The position numbers and the translations under genes were made by a program. Shown piece by piece: positions 23,860-34,900 of a stretch of DNA of 64,000 bases. Each line of letters begins with the position of its first letter. Positions within the stretch are counted from its first letter, which is position 1. The notes beneath the pieces are model-generated. The model worked only from the letters and a program-made list of their open reading frames with translations, did not search any database and was not told the DNA's origin. Origin of the DNA: Opacimonas sp014872805 (GTDB lineage Bacteria; Pseudomonadota; Gammaproteobacteria; Enterobacterales; Alteromonadaceae); NCBI GenBank assembly GCA_014872805.1, contig WKFN01000002.1, positions 101,565 to 165,564 of the forward strand. The letters are read 5' to 3'.

Positions 23860-26847
23860 ATGTTCGATAAGTTAAAATCTATTTTTTCTAACAACCAAGC
23901 ATTGGCTTTCGAATATCGACGCGGAGACGATGGGGTTGATTTTTACATTGACCATGATGACTTTAATCAAATACTGACAGGTAGTGATAAAGAGTCTGTC
24001 GCAACTGGGCAGTACCTTGCGCTTAAAATGCTAGCAGAACAAGGAGAAGCCGAAAGTTTCCCTAATGGCTTTGAAGTACCATATGACACCCTCTCGCGTC
24101 TTGATGACGACATCCTACAGCTTTTGGGATTACCGATTAAATGGCAAGGGCGTATTAAAGCCAATATCAAAGGCACATCAGGGCAGGCTGGATTTAGTGT
24201 TGAACTTGAGTTATCGGATAATAGCGGTCAACTCAATCCCATTTATAAACGCAAAGGCGCATTTTTAAGTTTCACCGAGAGTCAGCAGTTCACACTTGCA
24301 CAAAGTGAGTTTGAAGCACTCAAAGCAATACAGGAACATCAAAAAAGCGGTAAAAGTGAATCTGATAACCTAGTGCTTATTCATGCACTGCAACAATGCG
24401 CTCAGCAATCTTCGCAAGCGAAATACGATTTATCACACTTTGATAAGTTACAAATTAGCGTACCCAACACCATTTCAGTTTCTGTATCCGTTGATGAAGA
24501 TGGAAATCTGAACTTGGCACCTCATGCAGGGCAAGAAGGCGACCCAGAAGCACTTTATGAGCGTTTAGGACAAGTCCTAAACACAAAATCTAAAGCCTTA
24601 AAAATTGGCGATGAAATTTTATTGCTCGATGACAGTAAGCTCGAAGCAATACAAGAAGTTGTAAAGAACCGTAAAATCCCTAAAGAAAACGTCAAAGACT
24701 TTTTAAGTAACCCATCTTCTTACATCAATGCCTCACTCATTGATTTAGATGTTGGCTTCTCGGTGCGAGTAAAAGGCGCTACGACCTTCAAGCATGCCTA
24801 TTATGGCGATACTGATAAAAACGAAGTCGATTGGTTTGGAGTGGACGCATCTGATGTTGTGTTACCTCTAGCAAGCGCTAAAGGCCATGTTGAAGATGCA
24901 GATACCTTTGTGCTGTTTAAACAAGCTGTAACGGATGCCGTTTCAGCAGGCGCTGCTGTTATGACATTTGATGACAAACAGTATCAACTTCCAGAACAAA
25001 ACGAAGTTGAGTCAGTCCTAACAGGCATTAAAGAATATATTGATAATTCCTATATAGAGCCAAAACCAGAACCAAATAACCCATCTGAACCGTCCAATCC
25101 CGACACAGAAAAAGCTGAACGCATTGTCGTAGACGTGGATTTAAACGACGAAGCCATAGAAACCGCTGCGGATTATGTTGCTCAGCTTATCAGCGATGTG
25201 AGCTACAAAGGCGATTTGGATTTTTCTGAATTCAAACGTACTCCCTTCCCTCACCAAGAAGAAGGCATTCGTTGGATACTAGGTATGATGGATTATACGC
25301 GTCATGAAAAAGATAAATCAGGCGCTCTACTTGCAGATGACATGGGACTTGGTAAAACGTATATGGCGCTGGCTGCTTCAAAGTTTTATTACGACAAATG
25401 CCGAGCAGATAATGCATTGCTTAAGCCTGTATTGATTGTGGCACCGCTTAGCTTATTAGAAAACTGGAAAGATGAAGTCGCCAAAACCTTTGAGGATTCA
25501 CCGTTTAAAGACATCGTTATTTTACAAAGTGGCGGTGATTTATCTCGCTTTAAAATGGGTGGCGTTGAGACGAAAGGTAAAATGGATGAAGATGGTACTG
25601 GGCAACCAACCATTTCACTGAAAATTGGGAAATCCTTTGGTTTTGACCGTCTTGATATGCCGGAACGGTTGGTTATTACCACGTATCAGGGCTTGCGAGA
25701 TTATCAGTTTTCGATGTGTTGTATTGACTGGGGCATGGTGGTCTTTGATGAAGGTCAAAACATTAAAAACCCCAATGCCATTCAAACACGCGCAGCCAAA
25801 GGTTTGAAATCAGAATTCAAATTAGTAACGACAGGCACACCCGTTGAAAACTCGTTAGCTGATTTCTGGTGTTTATTTGATACCGCCTGTCCTGGCTTAT
25901 TAGGTGAATATCAAGATTTTAGAAATAAATACATCGCCCCGATTGTGGGTGCAGAGCCTGAAAAAGTAGATGAAATAAGAGAAGCTACAGGCCTTATTCT
26001 GCGTAAAGACGTTGGCGCAATGATGCTTAGACGTGTCAAAGAGGATAACTTGGATGGGTTGCCAGATAAGCGCATCTACGTTGGTTCTGAAAAAGTCATC
26101 AATGAAATTTATGAGCCAAAACTTGAAAGCGTGATGAATGGTCAACAACTTGATACTTATGAAGAAGTCGTAGCATTGAAGCACACTGACGAAGAATTCC
26201 ATAGCTTATCTGCGATACGCGCATTGCGTAATGTGAGTTTGCACCCTCGATTACATCAAGGCGGTATATTGCCTACACCCAAGTCCAAACAAGAGCTTAA
26301 CAGTCTTGTAGCAGAGTCCTCGAAGTTATCGACAACTATTGAGCTACTTAAACAAATTCAACAGCGCAACGAAAAGGTCATTATTTTCATTGAGAATAAA
26401 AAGCTTCAGCCTTTCTTGAGTGTTGTGTTATCACGTATATTCTCTCTGCCATTAATTGATATTATCAATGGTGATGTCAAAGCAGTGAGTAAAAAAGCAA
26501 ATGTTCCAACGCGTAAAAGCATTATTGAAAACTTTGAAGCCCATGATGGTTTCAACATCATCATTATGTCACCAGTGGCTGCTGGGGTCGGCTTAACCGT
26601 AGTGGGCGCAAATAATGTCATTCACTATGAGCGTCATTGGAACCCAGCTAAAGAAGCACAAGCCACCGATAGGGTATATCGTATCGGACAGACCAAAGAC
26701 GTGAATGTGTATATCCCGATTGCGCATCATCCACATAAAACTTCTTTTGATTTGAGTCTACATTACTTATTATCAAGGAAAACGCAGTTGAAAGATGCGG
26801 TAGTAACACCTGAAGATGTGTTGCCTGATCCAGATTTATTTGAATAA
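23860..26847 (+). CDS. zorD: Zorya protein ZorD (SNF2 helicase)
   Basis: The 995-residue protein has an N-terminal family-specific part (about 1-430), then an SNF2 helicase core: Walker A DDMGLGKTYMA (Lys about 499), DEGQ box (FDEGQNIKN, about 629) and motif VI ATDRVYRIGQTKDVNVYIPI near 940-960. The linker near 400-418 is Pro-, Glu- and Asn-rich. ZorD binds and degrades or blocks phage DNA in type I Zorya. The gene starts 33 bases after zorC with AAAGGA. Confidence 0.92.
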   Translation: MFDKLKSIFSNNQALAFEYRRGDDGVDFYIDHDDFNQILTGSDKESVATGQYLALKMLAEQGEAESFPNGFEVPYDTLSRLDDDILQLLGLPIKWQGRIKANIKGTSGQAGFSVELELSDNSGQLNPIYKRKGAFLSFTESQQFTLAQSEFEALKAIQEHQKSGKSESDNLVLIHALQQCAQQSSQAKYDLSHFDKLQISVPNTISVSVSVDEDGNLNLAPHAGQEGDPEALYERLGQVLNTKSKALKIGDEILLLDDSKLEAIQEVVKNRKIPKENVKDFLSNPSSYINASLIDLDVGFSVRVKGATTFKHAYYGDTDKNEVDWFGVDASDVVLPLASAKGHVEDADTFVLFKQAVTDAVSAGAAVMTFDDKQYQLPEQNEVESVLTGIKEYIDNSYIEPKPEPNNPSEPSNPDTEKAERIVVDVDLNDEAIETAADYVAQLISDVSYKGDLDFSEFKRTPFPHQEEGIRWILGMMDYTRHEKDKSGALLADDMGLGKTYMALAASKFYYDKCRADNALLKPVLIVAPLSLLENWKDEVAKTFEDSPFKDIVILQSGGDLSRFKMGGVETKGKMDEDGTGQPTISLKIGKSFGFDRLDMPERLVITTYQGLRDYQFSMCCIDWGMVVFDEGQNIKNPNAIQTRAAKGLKSEFKLVTTGTPVENSLADFWCLFDTACPGLLGEYQDFRNKYIAPIVGAEPEKVDEIREATGLILRKDVGAMMLRRVKEDNLDGLPDKRIYVGSEKVINEIYEPKLESVMNGQQLDTYEEVVALKHTDEEFHSLSAIRALRNVSLHPRLHQGGILPTPKSKQELNSLVAESSKLSTTIELLKQIQQRNEKVIIFIENKKLQPFLSVVLSRIFSLPLIDIINGDVKAVSKKANVPTRKSIIENFEAHDGFNIIIMSPVAAGVGLTVVGANNVIHYERHWNPAKEAQATDRVYRIGQTKDVNVYIPIAHHPHKTSFDLSLHYLLSRKTQLKDAVVTPEDVLPDPDLFE

Positions 26848-26868
26848 TTAACCTAAAGGGAGCTTGAA

Positions 26869-27480
26869 ATGAAGCTTTATGTGCGTCTAATTTCGTATTA
26901 TTTTCTATTGTCAATTATCATAACGGCAGATGCACAAAACCTAGATAAAGGCACATATTGGAAAAGTTTTGAAAACTCCATTGTAGGTCATTCAGGTGAA
27001 AAATATCTTGTTCATGATTTTTTCGATTATAAAAAAAACGGAACAATATTAACTTTTTATCAATTTACTAACTTTTATAACGGGCATAGCTGTCGAGTAT
27101 CTGGTGAAGCGGTCAAGGCGGACACTAACTTATTTCAAATGAGCTATAAAGATGATAAAGGCAAATCATGTTTGTTTGAAATCAGATTTTCTGATGCAGG
27201 TATTATAAGTAAATTAATAGTTGGAGGTCGTAATTGTATGGAGTGTACAAGTCGCGGATCAATTTATGAAACAACTTTTCAGGCTGACTCACTGAATAAA
27301 TCGCCTCACTCTCATTTACGAGACTTAGATCTTTGCCTAAATATAGTCAAAAGAATAGAAAAAGACGGAACTATTACAACATATGATGGTGCTAGTGATG
27401 ATATCTTGCTCGAGTTTGAAAATAGAAATATCAGTTTACCAACTCGCTCAAAACTAATATCAGATTCTCTCCTAAAATAA
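26869..27480 (+). CDS. Secreted hypothetical protein
   Basis: The 203-residue protein has a likely signal peptide (MKLYVRLISYYFLLSIIITADA-type, cleavage about 22) and a mature part with three Cys clusters (HSCRVSG, SCLFEIR, NCMECTSR). No family is recognised. It follows zorD by 21 bases and has AGGGAG before the ATG, so it may be transcribed with Zorya, although no known Zorya type has such a gene. The coding sequence is AT-rich. Confidence 0.55.
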   Translation: MKLYVRLISYYFLLSIIITADAQNLDKGTYWKSFENSIVGHSGEKYLVHDFFDYKKNGTILTFYQFTNFYNGHSCRVSGEAVKADTNLFQMSYKDDKGKSCLFEIRFSDAGIISKLIVGGRNCMECTSRGSIYETTFQADSLNKSPHSHLRDLDLCLNIVKRIEKDGTITTYDGASDDILLEFENRNISLPTRSKLISDSLLK

Positions 27481-27500
27481 CCAGACACAGGAGTACTTTT

Positions 27501-28064
27501 ATGGAAATAAAACAGAATCAGTATTACCGCCGATATCACATTATTTTGGCTGAAAATATGTTTAATCTTATAAATGAGAAGCTAGGTCGCGACTATGCAG
27601 ACAGCACTATGTTCATTAATAAAGCCCCGAGTGATTATATGAAAGACGGTGAGACACTGAATCAATCTATCTTTCAAAACCTTATGTATGGTGAAGACAT
27701 TATGCTTTCATCAATTGAGAGGGTCTGCGATTACTTTGATATAGATATAATTGATGCGCTCATAGCAAATTCGCCTTATAGCCCTGATTCTAGTAAGGAT
27801 GCATATTCTGCCAGATTGTCGAAGAATCTGTTCAAATACATTGATACTTTGCCTAATTTTATGGCGACATCGAGTACATCTGTTGATGATGTTTCAGAAA
27901 AAGCGATATTGGCGATGACCAAGCTTCCACCCTCACCATCAGACCCAAAACTCCAAAAATCACTATTAAAGAAAGCTCTTGAAGGAAAAGACCTGAAGCT
28001 TTCATCTATCACTCGTATATGCGATTATTTTGATATCGAACTTGAAATGCTCTTAAAACCATAA
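27501..28064 (+). CDS. Hypothetical protein with internally repeated HTH-like halves
   Basis: The 187-residue protein contains two similar ends, GEDIMLSSIERVCDYFDIDI (about 67-86) and GKDLKLSSITRICDYFDIEL (about 161-180). Each is preceded by a similar SP-x-DxxxQxxLxK-like stretch. The repeat resembles the last helices of Cro/C1-type HTH domains (xSSIxRICDYFxIxxxxLL), so this may be a double-HTH regulator that lost canonical features. It lies between the secreted protein gene and hsdM and could regulate the restriction operon. Function inferred only. Confidence 0.5.
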   Translation: MEIKQNQYYRRYHIILAENMFNLINEKLGRDYADSTMFINKAPSDYMKDGETLNQSIFQNLMYGEDIMLSSIERVCDYFDIDIIDALIANSPYSPDSSKDAYSARLSKNLFKYIDTLPNFMATSSTSVDDVSEKAILAMTKLPPSPSDPKLQKSLLKKALEGKDLKLSSITRICDYFDIELEMLLKP

Positions 28065-28108
28065 AAGCAAAACCTTTCCTCATAAAATAAAGAATTTCAG
28101 GAACCATA

Positions 28109-30577
28109 ATGGCCATTAAAAAAACAGAACTCTACTCATCACTTTGGGCAAGCTGCGACGAACTGCGTGGCGGCATGGACGCTAGCCAATATAAAGATTA
28201 TGTCCTGACCATGCTTTTTATGAAGTACGTGAGCGACAAATACAAAGGCGATCCTTATGGCATGATTGTGGTACCAGAAGGCGCAAGCTATGACGATATG
28301 ATAGCCGCCAAAAATGATAAAGAAATTGGTGACAAAATTAACAAAATCATTGCTGCGCTTGCCGAAGAAAACGAGTTAAAAGGCATTATTGATGTAGCCG
28401 ATTTTAATGACGAAGATAAGCTGGGTAAAGGCAAGGACATGGTGGATAGACTTACCAAACTAGTCGGCATCTTCCAAGGACTGGATTTATCTTCTAACCG
28501 CGCTGGCGGGGATGATTTATTAGGTGATGCGTATGAATATCTGATGCGTCACTTCGCTACTGAGTCTGGAAAATCAAAAGGCCAGTTCTACACGCCTTCT
28601 GAAGTCTCTCAAATCCTAGCCAAAGTAGTTGGGATTAAAAACGATACTTCACAAGATGCAACTGTATATGATCCAACATGTGGTTCAGGCTCACTATTAC
28701 TGCAAGCTAGCGACCAAGCTGAACGTGGGTTAACCCTTTATGGGCAAGAAATGGATAATGCGACTAGCGCACTTGCTCGCATGAACATGATTCTGCATAA
28801 CAATACCACTGCCAAAATTTGGAAAGGCAACACACTCGCAGAGCCTCAATGGACAGATGGACCAGGGTTGCTTAAAACCTTCGATTTTGCAGTCGCTAAT
28901 CCTCCTTTTTCGAATAAAAACTGGACCAGTGGTATCACGCCAGAGGACGATTTATACAACCGTTTCACATGGGGTATTCCACCAGAGAAAAACGGAGATT
29001 ACACGTTCCTTCTTCACATTATCAAAAGCTTAAAAAGCACGGGGAAAGGCGCAGTTATCCTGCCGCATGGTGTATTATTCCGTGGCAATGCAGAAGCCGC
29101 TATCCGAGAAAACCTCATAAAACAAGGCTATATCAAAGGCATCATTGGCTTACCCGCTAATTTATTCTATGGCACGGGTATTCCTGCATGCATCATCGTA
29201 ATAGATAAAGAGCATTCTCAACTCGCCTCCACTAGCTTTGATAGCGAAAATGATGAACTACCCACCGTTTCAGGCCGTCCTATCTTCATGATTGATGCGT
29301 CAAAAGGCTTTATGAAAGACGGCAACAAAAATCGTCTGCGCAGCCAAGATATTCATAAAATTGTGGATGTGTTTAATAAAGGATTGGAGCTAGAACGCTA
29401 TAGCCGTCTAGTGTCGATTGATGAGATTGCTGCTAACGATTACAACTTAAATATTCCTCGTTATATCGACTCTTCTGAGCCCGAAGACTTACACGATTTA
29501 AGCGCACACTTGCAAGGCGGTATTCCAAATCGTGATATCGATGCGCTTGAGCGTTATTGGGAAGTATTCCCTAGCATTCGTGAAACTCTATTTAAACCTC
29601 AACGCGAAGGTTATTGTCAATCGCTTGTCAGCGCCAGTGAAGTTAAGAGCACTATTCTAGCGCACCACGAATTTAAGGAGTTTGCACAACGCAGTGTGTT
29701 GCCATTTACACAATGGATATCAGAGGCAAAACTCAAAGATATCAAAGTGGGCGATAACCCCAAGGAATTCATCTTTACTATTTCTGAAAGCTTGCTCAAT
29801 CACTATTCCAACACTGAGCTATTGAGCAAATACGACATCTACCAAATCCTCATGGATTATTGGTCAGATACCATGCAGGACGATGTCTATGTATTGGTGC
29901 AGGACGACTGGCAAGCAGGTAAAACGTTACGTGAACTTATCGCTAAAAAAGGCGAAAAGCTAAAAGAAACGCCAGACCTAATCATTAAGAAAACGAAATA
30001 CAAAGCAGAGCTCATTCCACCAAGCTTAATCGTTGCTCGTTATTTTGCAGATGAGCAAGCGCAAGTAGATGCATTGCAGGCAAAACAGGATGAAGCCACA
30101 CAATCACTTGAAAGTTACATCGAAGAACATACTGGCGATGAGGGTTTACTCGTTGAAGCGCTAAACGATAAAGATAAAGTCACCAAGGCCACAGCAACTG
30201 CACGAGCAAAACTGGCAACAGATGCAGATGAAGTCAATGCGTTAAAACATGCGATTAAACTGTTTAATGCCGAAGCCACCGCTAAGAAAGCGGTAAAAGA
30301 AGCGCAAGAAGCTTTGGATTTAGCTGTATTTGAACAATATTCTCGGCTTGATATTGAAGACATCAAAACACTTATTGTCGATGATAAGTGGCTAGCTACT
30401 ATTGAGTCTAATATCGTTACAGAGATTGAGCGTGTCACACAACAAATGGCCAATCGCGTTAAACAGTTAGAAGAACGATACAGCACGCCATTACCCACCA
30501 TCAGCAAGTCAGTGGATAAGCTAAGTGATAAAGTAGCTGTACATCTAAAATCTATGGGGTTGGAGTGGTCGGTATGA
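28109..30577 (+). CDS. hsdM: Type I restriction-modification methyltransferase subunit
   Basis: The 822-residue protein has an N-terminal HsdM helical domain (LWASCDELRGGMDASQYKDY), a SAM-binding motif DPTCGSGSLLLQ (about 188-199) and the catalytic NPPF (about 263-266). It methylates adenine N6 in the recognition sequence together with HsdS. It is longer than classical HsdM (about 500-530) owing to a helical C-terminal extension of about 300 residues rich in A, K and E, a form seen in many type I systems. Its stop overlaps hsdS (ATGA). Confidence 0.93.
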   Translation: MAIKKTELYSSLWASCDELRGGMDASQYKDYVLTMLFMKYVSDKYKGDPYGMIVVPEGASYDDMIAAKNDKEIGDKINKIIAALAEENELKGIIDVADFNDEDKLGKGKDMVDRLTKLVGIFQGLDLSSNRAGGDDLLGDAYEYLMRHFATESGKSKGQFYTPSEVSQILAKVVGIKNDTSQDATVYDPTCGSGSLLLQASDQAERGLTLYGQEMDNATSALARMNMILHNNTTAKIWKGNTLAEPQWTDGPGLLKTFDFAVANPPFSNKNWTSGITPEDDLYNRFTWGIPPEKNGDYTFLLHIIKSLKSTGKGAVILPHGVLFRGNAEAAIRENLIKQGYIKGIIGLPANLFYGTGIPACIIVIDKEHSQLASTSFDSENDELPTVSGRPIFMIDASKGFMKDGNKNRLRSQDIHKIVDVFNKGLELERYSRLVSIDEIAANDYNLNIPRYIDSSEPEDLHDLSAHLQGGIPNRDIDALERYWEVFPSIRETLFKPQREGYCQSLVSASEVKSTILAHHEFKEFAQRSVLPFTQWISEAKLKDIKVGDNPKEFIFTISESLLNHYSNTELLSKYDIYQILMDYWSDTMQDDVYVLVQDDWQAGKTLRELIAKKGEKLKETPDLIIKKTKYKAELIPPSLIVARYFADEQAQVDALQAKQDEATQSLESYIEEHTGDEGLLVEALNDKDKVTKATATARAKLATDADEVNALKHAIKLFNAEATAKKAVKEAQEALDLAVFEQYSRLDIEDIKTLIVDDKWLATIESNIVTEIERVTQQMANRVKQLEERYSTPLPTISKSVDKLSDKVAVHLKSMGLEWSV

Positions 30578-31959
30578 TTTCGACAGATAAACAATCCGCA
30601 TCAGGTTATAAACGAACGGAGTTGGGTGAGATTCCAGAGGATTGGGAAATCAGAACATTGAGCGGAATGAGCGCTTCAAATGGTCTAGTGAGAGGGCCAT
30701 TTGGTGGGTCTTTAAAAAAATCTGATTTTGTTAAAGAAGGAATTAAAGTCTACGAACAGCGAAATGCTATATACGAAACCACTGAGTTAGGTAGATACTT
30801 TATAACTAAACCAAAATTTGATGAATTAAAGCGTTTCGAAGTGAGTGGTGGCGATTTCATTGTTAGTTGCTCTGGTACTATTGGTAAAATTTACAAAATT
30901 CCTGATAAACATCCAAAAGGTATAATAAATCAAGCACTTTTAAAAATTACAATCAACGAATCGATTGTTCCTAATTACTTTGAGCATTATTTTAAGTGGG
31001 AACCATTCCAAGAAAAAATCATTGATGGCACTCAAGGTGGTGCCATGAAAAACTTGGTTGGCATGGCAGAATTTAAACATTCTTTAATGGCTGTACCAAA
31101 ACATATACAAGAACAAACAGCCATTGCAAACGCCCTATCCGATGTGGACTCACTATTAACTGAGCTCGAAAAACTAATCACAAAGAAACAAGCGATTAAA
31201 ACCGCCACCATGCAACAATTGCTAACAGGGAAAACCCGCTTACCTCAATTTGCAAGGTATACCGAGGGTGAGAAGCAAGGACAGTTGAAAGGGATGAAAG
31301 ACAGTGAGTTAGGTGAGATTCCGGAGGATTGGGAGGTTAAAACTTATGGTGAAATTTTCTCTTTTCAGACTACAGCTTCTAACTCCAGAAGTGATTTAAC
31401 TTCTGAAGGGGATATTGGTTACATCCATTATGGTGATATCCATACTAAATGGAACTACTTGCTTGATATATCTAAAACAACCTTACCGCATATCTCTAAT
31501 GAAAAAGTTACTAGCGCCGCATTTCTAAAAAACGGTGACATCGTAATGGCCGATGCTTCGGAGGACTACGAAGGCATTGGTAAAAGTATCGAAATTACAG
31601 GCTCTGGAAGGAAAAAAGTCATTTCTGGACTCCATACATTTTTACTAAGGGATAAAAGTGAAGTTTTTTCCGATGGTTTTAGAGGTTATCTGCATTCTAT
31701 AATGGTTGTGAAATCAACCTTTGACCGATTAGCCACGGGTTTAAAAGTTTACGGCCTATCTAAATCAAATTTAAAAATTGTTCCGCTACCTATTCCTCCC
31801 AAACAAGAACAAACCGCAATCGCCAACATCCTCTCAGACATGGATGAGGAAATCAAAGCCCTTGAACAACGCCTATCAAAAACCCGGCATATCAAACAAG
31901 GTATGATGCAAGAGTTATTAACAGGACGAACTCGATTGCCGTTTAATCAAGAGTCATAA
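30574..31959 (+). CDS. hsdS: Type I restriction specificity subunit
   Basis: The 461-residue protein (ATG at 30574, overlapping the hsdM stop; the frame extends only to a GTG at 30565) has two target recognition domains. Each begins with the repeat ELGEIPEDWE (about residues 16 and 247) and is followed by a conserved helical spacer ending in LLTGKTRLP or LLTGRTRLP. It sets the bipartite DNA sequence recognised by the complex. The recognition sequence cannot be read from the protein. Confidence 0.93.
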   Translation: MISTDKQSASGYKRTELGEIPEDWEIRTLSGMSASNGLVRGPFGGSLKKSDFVKEGIKVYEQRNAIYETTELGRYFITKPKFDELKRFEVSGGDFIVSCSGTIGKIYKIPDKHPKGIINQALLKITINESIVPNYFEHYFKWEPFQEKIIDGTQGGAMKNLVGMAEFKHSLMAVPKHIQEQTAIANALSDVDSLLTELEKLITKKQAIKTATMQQLLTGKTRLPQFARYTEGEKQGQLKGMKDSELGEIPEDWEVKTYGEIFSFQTTASNSRSDLTSEGDIGYIHYGDIHTKWNYLLDISKTTLPHISNEKVTSAAFLKNGDIVMADASEDYEGIGKSIEITGSGRKKVISGLHTFLLRDKSEVFSDGFRGYLHSIMVVKSTFDRLATGLKVYGLSKSNLKIVPLPIPPKQEQTAIANILSDMDEEIKALEQRLSKTRHIKQGMMQELLTGRTRLPFNQES

Positions 31960-31970
31960 GGAATTGTTGT

Positions 31971-34900
31971 ATGAGTAATGTAGGACAAAAAGAGCGCAAT
32001 ACCCAAAATCGAGTCGTGAAGTTTTTTACTGAGCAGCTTGGTTACGATTATCTTGGTAACTGGGAATATCGAGAGGGCAATAGCAATATTGAGAAAGACC
32101 TGCTGACTCAATGGCTCTTAAAACGTGGTGTGTCTAACGCACTCATTACTCGTGCATTGCATCAGCTAGATAAAGCTGCTGCATTAGGGGAAGGCAAAAA
32201 GCTGTTTGATGCTAATAAAGATGTTTATCGTCTACTACGTTATGGCGTAAAAGAAAAAGAAGGCGCAGGCGAGCTCAATCAAACGGTTTGGCTCATAGAT
32301 TGGAAGAACCCAGAGGCTAATTATTTTGGCATAGCAGAAGAGGTCTCGGTCAAAGGCGAGTTAAAAAAACGACCCGATATTGTATTATATGTTAATGGAA
32401 TTGCGCTCGGTGTCATTGAACTTAAACGTTCATCAGTCTCAGTCAGTGAAGGCATTCGCCAAAATCTCGATAATCAAAAGAAAAACTTCATCCGCAACTT
32501 CTTTACCACTATGCAATTAGTCATGGCGGGGAACGACACCCAAGGTATTCGCTACGGCACAATTGAAACGTCTGAAAAATACTACCTTGAGTGGAAAGAG
32601 TACGCAGGCAAAGAGAACCCTAATCCCTTGCCAGCATCTCATGTTCAACCCTCAAATTTACTCGATACGCACATTGCACAAATGTGTGATAAAGCACGTT
32701 TTCTGCAAATCATTCATGATTTCATGGTGTTTGATGCAGGGGTTAAGAAAACCTGTCGACATAATCAGTTCTTTGGCATTCAAGCCGCGCAAACCCATGT
32801 CCAAAAACGACAAGACGGTATTATTTGGCACACCCAAGGCTCTGGCAAGAGTCTTACTATGGTGTGGCTTGCTAAGTGGATACGTGAAAACATACCCGAT
32901 TCGCGCGTGTTGATTATTACCGATAGAACCGAGCTAGATGAACAAATCGAAAAGGTCTTCTCAGGCGTGGATGAAGAGATTTATCGCACCAAAAGCGGTA
33001 ATGACTTAGTGGCGACGCTTAATCAGCCGAACCCTTGGCTGTTTTGCTCATTGGTACATAAATTTGGTCGCAATGGTGATGCTTCTATCGAAGATGACGA
33101 AGACGAAATAGAAAGTGAAGCGGCAAAAGATTACATCAATGCTCTCACCAGAAACTTACCCAGTGATTTTGTCGCCAAAGGTAATTTATTTGTGTTTGTC
33201 GATGAGTGTCACCGCACCCAATCTGGCAAACTTCATGAAGCCATGAAAGCCATATTACCCAAAGCCATGTTTATTGGTTTTACTGGCACACCTTTGATGA
33301 AAAAGGATAAAAAGAAATCCTTGGAGGTCTTTGGCCCCTATATCCATACCTATAAGTTCAATGAAGCAGTGAGTGATGGCGTAGTGTTAGACTTACGCTA
33401 CGAAGCTCGCGATATTGACCAGCACATTACCTCACAGAAAAAAATCGACCAGTGGTTTGATGCAAAAACCAAAGGACTGTCGAGTATTGCAAAGCTCCAA
33501 CTCAAACAGCGATGGGGCACGATGCAAAGCGTCTTATCAAGCAAATCGCGTTTAGAGCAGATAGTCGATGATATTTTGATAGATATGGCAACCAAGCAGG
33601 CGTTAGTGTCTGGTCGAGGGAATGCCATGCTCGTGTGTGCCAGCGTTCATCAAGCTTGTGTGGTGTATGACTTATTCAGTAAAACTGACCTAGCCGGAAA
33701 ATGCGCTGTCGTAACCAGTTATCAACCTGCGGCAAGTACCATAAAAGGGGAAGAGTCTGGAGAAGGATTAACTGAAAAGCTCTTTAAATACGATACCTAT
33801 CGCAAAATGTTAGCGGATTATTTTGAACAAAGTGAAGATGAAGCTGCCAAACGCGTCGAAGAGTTTGAAAAAGTAGTCAAAAAGCGATTCATCGAAGAGC
33901 CTGGTCAAATGCGTTTATTAATTGTCGTGGATAAGCTCCTCACAGGCTTTGATGCGCCTTCTGCTACGTATCTATACATTGATAAGAAAATGGCCGACCA
34001 CAACCTTTTCCAAGCGATATGTCGTGTAAATCGACTCGATGGTGAAGATAAAGAATACGGCTATATTGTTGATTACAAGGACTTGTTTCGCTCACTCGAT
34101 AAAGCCATCAAAGATTATACTGCCGAAGCCTTTGATGGATACGATGCCGATGATGTCGCGGGGTTACTTAAGGATCGTCTAACTGAGTCCAAACGAGACT
34201 TAGATAGCGTGTTAGAGTCAGTCCGAACATTATGTGAGCCTGTAAAAGCCCCTCGCAACACTATCGATTTCATTCATTATTTCTGTGGCGAATCAGGTGA
34301 TAATGACATTCAAGAGCAGGAACGGACTGAAAAAGAAGCGTTGCGTCTTGCTTTGTATCAATCGGTTGCCAAACTGATCCGTACATACGCAGATTTAGCG
34401 AATGAGATGACAGATGCAGGCTATTCAAACGTTGAAGCAGAAAAAATCAAAAAAGAAGTCGATTATTTTGAAAAAGTACGTGACGAGATAAAACTCGCCA
34501 GCGGTGACTTGCTGGAGATGAAGCGTTTTGAGCCAGCTATGCGTCATTTACTGGATATGTATATTCGTGCTGACGACAGTGAAACGCTCATGGATTTTGA
34601 AGAGCTTGGTCTGATTGATTTAGTGCTCAATAAAAACGGTAAAGGACTAGAGTCACTGCCAGAAAATCTAAGAAAAGACGAAGATGCTATGGCCGAAGCC
34701 ATTGAAAACAACGTCAGAAAAACAATTGTCGATGAGAATCCAGTTAATCCTAAATACTTTGAAAGTATGGCCGCTCTGCTGGATGAAATCATCAAACAAC
34801 GTAGAGAGCAGGTCATAAGCTATCAGGAATATCTTGAGCAAATCAAAGCGCTTGCAGACAAAGTGGTTAATCCCTCAGGTGGCACATCCTACCCCGCCAG

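Noticed and set aside
19542..26847. Type II Zorya
   Set aside because: There is no HNH-type ZorE gene, while ZorC and a full-length SNF2 ZorD are present, so it is type I.
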